Source: a bacterium BMS3Abin03 (GTDB lineage Bacteria > Bacteroidota > Ignavibacteria > Ignavibacteriales > Ignavibacteriaceae). Taken from it: 64,000 nt of DNA. Of this stretch, positions 50,481 through 59,286 are shown piece after piece. The notes under the pieces are model-generated. The model ran no database searches and had not been told where the DNA came from. It saw nothing but the letters and a program-made list of their open reading frames with translations. The stretch is taken from positions 1 through 64,000 of the forward strand of contig BDSV01000044.1 in NCBI GenBank assembly GCA_002898075.1, in the 5' to 3' direction. A program made the translations under genes and the position numbers. Every line of letters starts with the position of its first letter. Position 1 is the first letter of the stretch.

Positions 50481-51042
50481 AGTTTTTTCTATAAATTTTT
50501 ATTAATAAATTTTACTTAGGATTGAATTATTCTTGAAGTGATTATGATTTCGCCCGCTAAGGGCGTTTATGGATGATAGAAAAAGAATAAGTTTCTTTTG
50601 AAAGAATTAATAGGAATGGATTAATATTTTTTCTTTTGTTTATCATTACTAATACAAAATATAGAAAACCAAAAATACTTTGTCAATAGGATTATGAATA
50701 TTTTATTAAAATATTTTCCATATCTGCATAATTCTGTAGCTATAATGTATTTTTATGCATTTTTCTAAATTATTTTGTTTAATAATGAAAGTATTAAAAC
50801 TAACTGAAGCCTTTGCAAAACCTATATAAAGTAAACAAATAGCATTAATATTAGTGTCAAAATTAATCAATAAGGAAGGCGAAGCATTGAAAAATGAATA
50901 AAATAGCACTTCCAAACCAATCAAGTAACATTAAGTATTTTGTGAAGAATAAGTTTCGCGAAGCATCCTAACTAACAATTAAAATTATCTAACGAAAGTA
51001 ATTTATTACTTTATATTAAACCGGAATAAAATTAAACTATAT

Positions 51043-51135
51043 TTTCATATACTTATAATTTCTTGTTTTTGACCATATGGAACTCTCATTATAATCATTC
51101 CTTTGTGTGTAAATGTTTTTTCATACTCGTTTCGT
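51043..51135 (+). repeat. Copy C of the ~92 bp dispersed repeat family
   Basis: TTTCATATACTTATAATTTCTTGTTTTTGACCATATGGAACTCTCATTATAATCATTCCTTTGTGTGTAAATGTTTTTTCATACTCGTTTCG. Confidence 0.8.
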
Positions 51136-51152
51136 AAGTTCTTTAAAATATG

Positions 51153-51187
51153 TACCGCGATTTAAGGTAATTTGCAGCGACGTTAAA
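51153..51187 (+). promoter_or_regulatory. SAM-II-like 5' half-aptamer, apparently degenerate
   Basis: ACCGCGATTTAAGGTAATTTGCAGCGACGTTAAA closely matches the aptamers at 63548 and 63692, but no GCTAAA follows. Confidence 0.5.
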
Positions 51188-51378
51188 CCCGGGGCGATCT
51201 CGCTCAAGCTTGTGCCGGTTCATCGGGGAAAAGTGAGAATTTATTAATGCTTCAAGCTTTTAAATTCTTGTTTACAGTGTAATTACCTTTATAAAGTGGA
51301 CTCATTAATTGTAACTTAACAGATAATTTTGAATTATATATTTACATATTTTTGCGGTTATAATTTGTCGGAGAAGCT

Positions 51379-54000
51379 TTGATATTTGAAAAAGTAAGAT
51401 ATAATGAAATAAGATCAGGGAAATCCAAATGGCATAAGTGGGGTCCATATTTAACCGACCGCCAATGGGGAACCGTTCGCGAAGACTACAGCCGCAACGG
51501 AGAAGCATGGACATACACAACTCACGATATGGCACGAAGCTTCGCATACCGCTGGGGTGAAGAAGGTATCGGCGGAATAAGCGATGAGTTTCAGCGGCTT
51601 TGCTTAGCGCTATCTTTCTGGAATGGTAAAGACCCGATTTTAAAGGAAAGATTTTTCGGTCTTTCGGGTAAAGAAGGAAACCATGGCGAAGATGTGAAAG
51701 AGTATTATTATTATCTTGATAACACACCATCTCATTCCTACATGAAAATGCTTTACAAATATCCGCAGGAAGAGTTTCCTTACTCCCAACTATTGGAAGA
51801 AAACAGAAATAGAGGAAAATCAGATCCTGAATTTGAATTAATTGATACCGGAATTTTCGATGATGATAAATACTTCGATATTTTTATTGAATATGCAAAA
51901 GCTTGTGAAGAAGACATCTTAATTAAAATAACAGCATACAACCGTGCAAAGCAAGAAGCCGTTTTAAATATTATTCCGCAAATATGGTTTCGCAACACGT
52001 GGTCGTGGGGTTATAACAATTACAAGCCTCTTCTCTGCACACTTTTCGATCATGTACTCAGCGCTGAACATAAAAACCTCGGCAGGTATTATCTTTATTG
52101 TGAAAAAAGCTGCGAATTTCTTTTCTGCGATAATGAAACAAATCATAAAAGACTTTATGGCGTAAAAAACCGAAAAGGATATTTTAAAGATGCCGTAAAT
52201 AATTATGTAGTTAACGAAGATAAGGATGTGGTTAACGAAGAAAGAACAGGAACAAAAGCTGCCGCAAATTACAACCTGATAATTCCCGCTGGCGGTTCTC
52301 ATTCCATCAGACTGCGGTTAACGAAAACATCTTTTAATAATGCCTTTATCGATTTCGATACGATCTTCAAAAACAGGATTAATGAAGCAAACGAATTTTA
52401 TGATGAACTTCAAGTAAAAATTAAAAGTGAAGATGAAAAGAATGTGCAGAGACAGGCGCTTGCGGGAATGCTCTGGAACAAACAATTTTATTACTACGAT
52501 GTTCCACAATGGTTGAACGGAGACCCCGGGCAGCCCCCGCCGCCTAAAGAACGATTAACGGGTCGTAACAGTAAGTGGACTCATTTAAATAACGCCGATA
52601 TAATTTCTATGCCCGATAAATGGGAATACCCATGGTATGCAGCATGGGATCTTGCTTTTCACTGCATACCCCTCTCAATGATAGATTCTGAATTAGCTAA
52701 AAAACAGTTGAAACTTTTAACACACGAATGGTACATGCACCCTAACGGGGAGCTTCCCGCTTATGAATGGAATTTTTCCGATGTCAACCCGCCTGTTCAT
52801 GCGTGGGCAACGTGGCGTGTTTATAAAATTGATAAAAAACATAACGGCGGTAAAGGTGATGTAGCTTTTCTCGAATCGGTTTTTCATAAGTTGCTTTTAA
52901 CTTTTACCTGGTGGGTAAACCGCGAAGACGAACATGGGCATAATATTTTTCAGGGCGGTTTTCTCGGGCTTGATAATATAGGTGTGTTTAACCGCAGTTC
53001 CGGATTCCCGGTTAACGGGCATATCGAACAAGCCGACGGAACGAGCTGGATGGCAATGTTCTCATTAAATTTATTGCAAATCTCTCTCGAACTTTCAAAA
53101 TATAATCCTATTTACCAGGATTTAGCCACAAAATTTTTAGAGCATTTTCTCTATATCGCCGGTGCAATGAAAAACATAGGCGGAGAAGGCGTAAGTTTAT
53201 GGGATGATGATGATGAATTCTATTTTGATGTTCTTCACACTAACAAGGGATGTACAGTATTAAAAGTTCGTTCCATGGTTGGTTTAATACCGCTGTTTGC
53301 AGTAGAAGTAATAGAACCGGATATAATTAAAAAATGCCCCGAGTTTGCCGGGCGAATGGAATGGTTTTTAAAAAATCGACCCGATCTTTCTAATCTTGTT
53401 TCGCATTGGGAAATTAAGGGTAAAGGTGAGCGCAGGTTGTTCTCTCTTCTAAGAGGTCATCGCTTTAAAAAATTATTAAAACGAATGCTCGATGAAACAG
53501 AATTCTTATCGGATTACGGCATTCGCTCATTATCAAAATTTCATAAATCGAATCCTTACGTTTTTAAAACCAACGGGAATGAATTTAAAGTAGATTATGA
53601 ACCTGCAGAATCGCAAACCGGTTTGTTCGGCGGTAATTCAAACTGGCGCGGACCAATCTGGTTCCCGGTAAACTTTTTAATTATAGAATCGCTGCAAAGA
53701 TTTCATCATTATTACGGCGACCAATTCAAAGTTGAATACCCAACAAATTCGGGCAATTATTTTACAATAAATGAAATTGCAAATGAATTAAGCAAACGCC
53801 TGGAAAAAATATTTTTGAAAGATAAAAACGGTAACCGACCTGTTTTCGGTGAAAATCAAAAATTTCAGAAGGATAAAAATTTTAAAGATTATATTCTTTT
53901 TTATGAATACTTTCACGGTAACAACGGAAAAGGTTTGGGAGCTTCGCATCAAACAGGTTGGACTGGCTTAATCGCAAAACTTCTGCAACCACGAGACTAA
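51379..54000 (+). CDS. Large glycoside hydrolase, GH63/MGH1-like glucosidase (TTG start)
   Basis: KWHKWGPYLTDRQWGTVREDYSRNGEAWTYTTHDMARSFAYRWGEEGIGGISDE; YPWYAAWDLAFHCIPLSMID; GLFGGNSNWRGPIWFPVNFLIIESL. Confidence 0.9.
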   Translation: MIFEKVRYNEIRSGKSKWHKWGPYLTDRQWGTVREDYSRNGEAWTYTTHDMARSFAYRWGEEGIGGISDEFQRLCLALSFWNGKDPILKERFFGLSGKEGNHGEDVKEYYYYLDNTPSHSYMKMLYKYPQEEFPYSQLLEENRNRGKSDPEFELIDTGIFDDDKYFDIFIEYAKACEEDILIKITAYNRAKQEAVLNIIPQIWFRNTWSWGYNNYKPLLCTLFDHVLSAEHKNLGRYYLYCEKSCEFLFCDNETNHKRLYGVKNRKGYFKDAVNNYVVNEDKDVVNEERTGTKAAANYNLIIPAGGSHSIRLRLTKTSFNNAFIDFDTIFKNRINEANEFYDELQVKIKSEDEKNVQRQALAGMLWNKQFYYYDVPQWLNGDPGQPPPPKERLTGRNSKWTHLNNADIISMPDKWEYPWYAAWDLAFHCIPLSMIDSELAKKQLKLLTHEWYMHPNGELPAYEWNFSDVNPPVHAWATWRVYKIDKKHNGGKGDVAFLESVFHKLLLTFTWWVNREDEHGHNIFQGGFLGLDNIGVFNRSSGFPVNGHIEQADGTSWMAMFSLNLLQISLELSKYNPIYQDLATKFLEHFLYIAGAMKNIGGEGVSLWDDDDEFYFDVLHTNKGCTVLKVRSMVGLIPLFAVEVIEPDIIKKCPEFAGRMEWFLKNRPDLSNLVSHWEIKGKGERRLFSLLRGHRFKKLLKRMLDETEFLSDYGIRSLSKFHKSNPYVFKTNGNEFKVDYEPAESQTGLFGGNSNWRGPIWFPVNFLIIESLQRFHHYYGDQFKVEYPTNSGNYFTINEIANELSKRLEKIFLKDKNGNRPVFGENQKFQKDKNFKDYILFYEYFHGNNGKGLGASHQTGWTGLIAKLLQPRD

Positions 54001-54020
54001 TAGTTTGTTGGTTTTCAATA

Positions 54021-54224
54021 AATCGAACGGGAATTGATGTGATAAACTTCTAAAATCATTATTCCTTGTTTGGTGTTCATTATTTAAAAAATGGTTTAAT
54101 GTTTAATTTAACGAACAATCATAATTATCACTTCCCGTCTGCTTTAGCGGACGGACTTAGGAACAGAGTAGAAATAATAAACGGCTTTAGCCGTATTACG
54201 GTGTTTCAATGGGGCTAAAGCCCG
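54021..54224. repeat. Tandem repeat unit 1 (~200 bp) with embedded palindromes
   Basis: Begins AATCGAACGGGAATTGATGTGATAAACTTC; contains CGTCTGCTTTAGCGGACGG, CGGCTTTAGCCG and GGGCTAAAGCCC. Confidence 0.85.
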
Positions 54225-54259
54225 TAGTGTGTTGTGGTACTTTTGTAAACCGTTCGATG

Positions 54260-54460
54260 AATCGAACGGGAATTGATGTGATAAACTTCTAAAATCATTA
54301 TTCCTTGTTTGGTGTTCATTATTCAAAAAATGGTTTAATGTTTAATTAAATGAATAATCATAATTATCACTTCCCGTCTGCTTTAGCGGACGGACTTAGA
54401 AAAAGAGTAGAAACAAAAACGGCTTTAGCCGCATTGCAGTGCTTGATAGGGCTAAAGCCC
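54260..54460. repeat. Tandem repeat unit 2, near-identical to unit 1
   Basis: Same sequence with scattered substitutions, offset about 239 bp. Confidence 0.85.
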
Positions 54461-54773
54461 TAAATGTTTCCTTTATTTCTTAATCCGTTCGCTGAAGCGA
54501 ACGGGAATAAAATATTTTTGTAGTTTTTTTGTTCGATAAATCGAACGGGAATTGATAATATTTTTTCAAAGGCTGTCATTCCGCACCTGATGCGGAATCC
54601 CTTAACTTTCAGAGATCCCCGCCTGCGCGGGGATGACATACATTGTAAATTAAAACCGGTGATTTTAATCACTGTTGTTTCTCTTTAATTCCACATATAT
54701 TTATAGTTGACAATTCTTTTATTTATTTTCATTTCACTTAAGAATATTCTTGTATTTAAAAACAGAGGAAAAA

Positions 54774-55679
54774 ATGAAATTAGGATTTATCGGTCTCGGA
54801 AAAATGGGCGGTTTTATGATTGAAAGATTAATGAAAGGCGGACATGAAGTTGTCGTTTATGATTTAAGTAAAGAAGCAATCTCAAAAGCTGCCGAAAACG
54901 GTGCGATTCCATCCGAATCGCTTGAAGACCTCGTAAGCAAGCTTCCTAAAAGAAAAATTGTTTGGATAATGGTTCCCGCCGGCAAACCTATTGATATGAC
55001 AATCGATACGATCCAAAATTTATTAAACGAAAAAGACATTGTAATTGACGGCGGAAATTCATTCTGGAAAGATTCGCAGGCGAGAGCAGAACGGCTTAAA
55101 GAAAAAAACATTTACTATCTCGATTGCGGAGTAAGCGGAGGCGTGTGGGGATTGAAGAACGGCTACAGCTTAATGTCCGGCGGAGAAAAAGAACCGTCGG
55201 AATATGTGTACCCGGTTTATAAATCTCTCGCGCCAAAAAACGGCTATACTTACTGCGGTAAAAGCGGTTCGGGTCACTTTGTTAAAATGGTGCACAATGG
55301 AATTGAGTACGGGTTGATGCAATCTTATGCAGAAGGATTGGAAATATTGGAAAACTCTCCTTTTGATTTAGACTTAAAGTCTGTTGCAAACGGTTGGAGG
55401 TTTGGCAGTGTTATTCAATCGTGGCTGCTGGATTTAATTGTTAATGAACTAAGTGCGGATCCGAAGCTGGAAAAAATTGAAGGATACGTACCCGACAGCG
55501 GCGAGGGAAGATGGACCGCGCAGGCAGCTATTGAATTCGGCGTTCCTGCACACATAATTACTTCATCTTTATACAACAGGTTTCAATCACAGCAAGATGA
55601 ATCGTTTGCAATGAAAGTACTTGCCGCATTAAGAAATCAGTTTGGCGGACACTCAGTTAAAATGAAGGATGATGAGTAA
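54774..55679 (+). CDS. gnd: 6-phosphogluconate dehydrogenase, decarboxylating (short GndA-type)
   Basis: MKLGFIGLGKMGGFMIERLMKGGHEVVVYD, IVIDGGNSFWKDS, CGKSGSGHFVKMVHNGIEYGLMQ; ATG at 54774 after AGAGGA. Confidence 0.94.
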   Translation: MKLGFIGLGKMGGFMIERLMKGGHEVVVYDLSKEAISKAAENGAIPSESLEDLVSKLPKRKIVWIMVPAGKPIDMTIDTIQNLLNEKDIVIDGGNSFWKDSQARAERLKEKNIYYLDCGVSGGVWGLKNGYSLMSGGEKEPSEYVYPVYKSLAPKNGYTYCGKSGSGHFVKMVHNGIEYGLMQSYAEGLEILENSPFDLDLKSVANGWRFGSVIQSWLLDLIVNELSADPKLEKIEGYVPDSGEGRWTAQAAIEFGVPAHIITSSLYNRFQSQQDESFAMKVLAALRNQFGGHSVKMKDDE

Positions 55680-55865
55680 GCCCGCTGCAGAACTTTATTT
55701 TGTCATTCCGGAGTTCCCTTATCGGAAGAAGAGTCTCGCATTTATCATTGTTGAAATTCTTCATTCCGTTTTGGTCCGTTTAGAATGACAGTTCACAAGT
55801 TCTGTAATGGATTCCGTTAACAGCCGGCAATTTATAAATGAATTTAGTTCAAAAAGGATAATAAA

Positions 55866-57386
55866 ATGAACAGACCAGAAAACAGTATATTAGTAATCTT
55901 CGGCGCATCGGGAGATTTAACTAAACGCAAGCTTATTCCGGCGCTTTGCGCGCTTAATATGCAAAACATACTTCCCGAAAAGTTTGCTATTTTCGGACTC
56001 GGAAGAACGAAATTAAGCCACGACGATTTTAGAGATTTAATGAACGAGGGAATTAAAAATTATTCCGATTCTTATGATGAAAAAAATGTAAAACCATTCT
56101 TGAAAAAATTATTCTATCAATACATCGACGCCACTCATCAGGATGCATATAAAAATATGACAACAAAGCTGCAGGAAATAAGAAAAGAAATGGGTGTTGG
56201 CGGCAACACGGTTTTTTATCTTTCAACCCCGCCTAGTCTCTATGCCGTAATTCCGAAGAACCTTGCAAAGCATAATTTAAATAATGAAAATGACGGCTGG
56301 AAAAGAGTAATAGTTGAAAAACCTTTCGGTTACGATTTGAAAAGTGCTATCGAGCTGAACCATTCATTGCATGAAGATTGGAATGAAGATCAGATTTACA
56401 GAATAGATCATTATCTGGGGAAAGAAACAGTTCAGAATGTTTTGGTAACAAGATTTTCGAACGGGATTTTCGAACCGTTATGGAACAGAAATTATGTGCA
56501 TCATGTTGAAATAACCGCTGCCGAATTTATTGGTGTTGAAAAACGCGGCGGTTATTACGAAAAATCCGGTGCGCTTCGCGATATGGTTCAAAATCATTTG
56601 TTGCAATTAGTCGGGTTAACTGCAATGGAACCACCTTCAGCAATGGATTCAAATTCTATAAGAAATGAAACGGTTAAAGTTTTTCAATCACTCCGTCCAA
56701 TTAAAGAAGATGATGTGATAAATTCTGCCATGCGCGGTCAATATCTTGCTTCAACAATCAAGGGAGAAAAAATAAAGGGCTATCGCGAAGAAGCCGGCGT
56801 CGATCCGAATTCGAAAACTGAAACATTTGTTATAATTAAATTTTATATAGATAATTGGCGCTGGGGCGGAGTTCCGTTTTATATTCGCACGGGTAAACGG
56901 CTTCCCACCCGGGTAACGGAAGCGGTTATTCATTTTAAACCAACGCCTCATTATTTGTTTGCGAAAAAAGATATTTGTGAATCCTGTAACCAACTGGTTA
57001 TTCGCATTCAACCCGATGAAGGAATTTTGTTGAAGTTCGGAATGAAGGTTCCTGGTTCGGGTTTTGAAGTTCAAAATGTAAATATGGATTTTCATTATTC
57101 CGACTTATGCAATCAAAAAATTCCAACTGCTTATGAAAGATTATTACATGACAGTTTACTTGGCGATTCTACATTGTATGCAAGAGAAGATGCTGTAATG
57201 GCTGCGTGGAAGTTTTTGGAACCTGTTCTAAATGCCTGGAAGAACAATCCTAAAATTCCTGTTTATGGTTATCCGGCAGGCACCTGGGGACCGGAAAACG
57301 CCGACAATTTAATTGAAGACCCCACAATGACGTGGCGTTATCCTTGTAAAAATCTTTCAAATGACGGAGTGTTTTGCGAATTATGA
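55866..57386 (+). CDS. zwf: Glucose-6-phosphate dehydrogenase
   Basis: LVIFGASGDLTKRKLIPAL, YRIDHYLGKETVQNVLVTRFSNGIFEPLWNR, RWGGVPFYIRTGKRLPTR. Confidence 0.97.
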   Translation: MNRPENSILVIFGASGDLTKRKLIPALCALNMQNILPEKFAIFGLGRTKLSHDDFRDLMNEGIKNYSDSYDEKNVKPFLKKLFYQYIDATHQDAYKNMTTKLQEIRKEMGVGGNTVFYLSTPPSLYAVIPKNLAKHNLNNENDGWKRVIVEKPFGYDLKSAIELNHSLHEDWNEDQIYRIDHYLGKETVQNVLVTRFSNGIFEPLWNRNYVHHVEITAAEFIGVEKRGGYYEKSGALRDMVQNHLLQLVGLTAMEPPSAMDSNSIRNETVKVFQSLRPIKEDDVINSAMRGQYLASTIKGEKIKGYREEAGVDPNSKTETFVIIKFYIDNWRWGGVPFYIRTGKRLPTRVTEAVIHFKPTPHYLFAKKDICESCNQLVIRIQPDEGILLKFGMKVPGSGFEVQNVNMDFHYSDLCNQKIPTAYERLLHDSLLGDSTLYAREDAVMAAWKFLEPVLNAWKNNPKIPVYGYPAGTWGPENADNLIEDPTMTWRYPCKNLSNDGVFCEL

Positions 57387-58147
57387 CGGAAAAACAAATT
57401 ATAAAAATATTCCCCTCGGTTGATAATTTATCCGATTTTTTTGCCGAGTTTTTAAAACAGCAGGTTGATGAAATACCGGATAATAATTTTTTTTCAATTG
57501 CACTTTCCGGCGGTTCGACACCGGAGAAAATTTACCGACATATTTCAGAAAATTACAGGGATAAAATTAACTGGGATAAAATTAAAATATTTTTCGGAGA
57601 TGAAAGATGCGTTCCTCCCGACAGCGAAGAGAGCAACTTCAAAATGGCAAATGAGAACTTGTTAAAAAATATCAAAATCCCGGAAAAAAATATCTTCCGA
57701 ATTAAAGGAGAAAATAATCCTAAAGAAGAAGCCGCCCGATATGAAGAAGAACTTAAAAATAATATCCCTGTGAAAAACGGAATTCCAAAATTCGATTTAA
57801 TAATGCTCGGTCTCGGCAAAGACGGCCATACGGCGTCAATCTTCTCAAATCATATTGACTTGTTTTTTGCATCCCGTCTCTGTTCGGTAGCTGTTCATCC
57901 TAAAACAAAACGTGAAAGAATTACTATTACAGGTAAGGTAATTAACAACGCTAAGCTTGTTACTTTTATAGTTACGGGAGAAAAGAAGGCAGTTATTTTG
58001 AATAGACTTTTTAGCAATGATAATTCCGAAAGGAAATTTCCCGCTGCTTTTGTCTCACCCAAAGACGGAAAAATTATCTGGATATTAGATCAGGATGCAG
58101 CCCGTTTACTGAATAGCGGAACTGCCTTTACGGGAAAACACAAATGA
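57374..58147 (+). CDS. pgl: 6-phosphogluconolactonase
   Basis: FSIALSGGSTPEKIYRHI, IFFGDERCVPPDSEESNFKMANENLL, GLGKDGHTASIF. Confidence 0.95.
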   Translation: MRIMTEKQIIKIFPSVDNLSDFFAEFLKQQVDEIPDNNFFSIALSGGSTPEKIYRHISENYRDKINWDKIKIFFGDERCVPPDSEESNFKMANENLLKNIKIPEKNIFRIKGENNPKEEAARYEEELKNNIPVKNGIPKFDLIMLGLGKDGHTASIFSNHIDLFFASRLCSVAVHPKTKRERITITGKVINNAKLVTFIVTGEKKAVILNRLFSNDNSERKFPAAFVSPKDGKIIWILDQDAARLLNSGTAFTGKHK

Positions 58148-59127
58148 TACTTGCAGGAGATATCGGCGGTACAAAAACCTTATTAGCACTCTTTGAATTA
58201 GAGAATAATAAGCTGATCAAGAAGAAATTCAAACGTTATGCAAGCAAAAAATATAAAACATTCGATACAGTAATGAGCGACTTTTTAAAAGACGAAAAAA
58301 CACTGCCCCGAAGCGCCGCATTCGGAATTCCCGGACCTGTTGTAAACGGAAAAGTGAAATCGACAAATCTTCCCTGGGTTATTGATGAACATTTACAAAG
58401 CAAAAAAACCGGCATTCCTAAAATAAAAGTTGTAAACGATCTTGCAGCAACCGCTTTTGCAATCCCTTTTTTGAAAGATGATGAACTTATCGAAATTAAA
58501 AAAGGTGCGGCAGATAGAGATTCGGAACGTTTCGCAGTAATTGCACCGGGAACAGGTTTGGGAGAGGCATTTTTACTCTGTGAAGAAGATAAAAAAATCG
58601 TAATCCCTTCAGAAGGCGGGCATACAGATTTTGCTCCCACAAATAAATTGGAAACTGAATTGTTACTGTATCTCAAAGAAAAATTTAACCGTGTTAGTTA
58701 TGAAAGGATAATTTCAGGCAGCGGTATGCCAAACATTTTTGAGTTCCTGGTAAACTGCCGCCATAAAAAACCAAGCAAAGAAACACTGAATAGAATGGAA
58801 ACCGAAGACAAAACCGTTGTGATTTCAGAAATGGCTTTAAAGAAAAAGGATGAAGTTTGCGAAACAACATTAGAAATATTTGTTTCGGTTTTAGGTACAC
58901 ACGCAGGTAACCTCGTTATGACAACTATGTCAACAGGCGGAGTTTATTTCGGCGGAGGAATACCTTTTAAGATACTGCCTAAGCTTAAAGAAGGAAATCT
59001 CGTAAAAAGTTTTACCGGGAAAGGAAGATTAACAAACCTGCCCGGGGTAACGCCAATTTATGTGATCAATAATAATTTTGCCGCCCTGCATGGTGCGGCA
59101 AGAATAGCCATTGAAAATTCGATGTAA
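58144..59127 (+). CDS. glk: Glucokinase
   Basis: ILAGDIGGTKTLLALFE, FGIPGPVVNGKVKSTNLPW, VIAPGTGLGEAF, EGGHTDFAP. Confidence 0.95.
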   Translation: MILAGDIGGTKTLLALFELENNKLIKKKFKRYASKKYKTFDTVMSDFLKDEKTLPRSAAFGIPGPVVNGKVKSTNLPWVIDEHLQSKKTGIPKIKVVNDLAATAFAIPFLKDDELIEIKKGAADRDSERFAVIAPGTGLGEAFLLCEEDKKIVIPSEGGHTDFAPTNKLETELLLYLKEKFNRVSYERIISGSGMPNIFEFLVNCRHKKPSKETLNRMETEDKTVVISEMALKKKDEVCETTLEIFVSVLGTHAGNLVMTTMSTGGVYFGGGIPFKILPKLKEGNLVKSFTGKGRLTNLPGVTPIYVINNNFAALHGAARIAIENSM

Positions 59128-59286
59128 CTCTCATTCCGAACGGAGTTAAGAATCTCACGCTCAAATAACCGGGAATTCTGCACTGCACGACAACGAGATA
59201 CTTCACCCCGCTGAATCGGTAATTATAATGATAACACAATAAGTAAATAAATAATTTTATAAAGTAATTATTAAGCGGAGTTAAAA

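Noticed and set aside
50706-50924. 72-aa minus-strand ORF between argC and repeat copy C
   Set aside because: AT-rich intergenic, no coding-like composition or recognisable family.
51305-51730. 141-aa minus-strand ORF overlapping the glycosidase start
   Set aside because: Antisense to a well-supported CDS, no recognisable motif; shadow ORF.
54144-54326. 60-aa minus-strand ORF
   Set aside because: Lies wholly within the tandem palindromic repeats; no RBS or family signal.
53990-54660. Possible CRISPR array from repeated palindromic units
   Set aside because: Only two long units at ~239 bp spacing with conserved, not unique, interior; no cas genes in the window.
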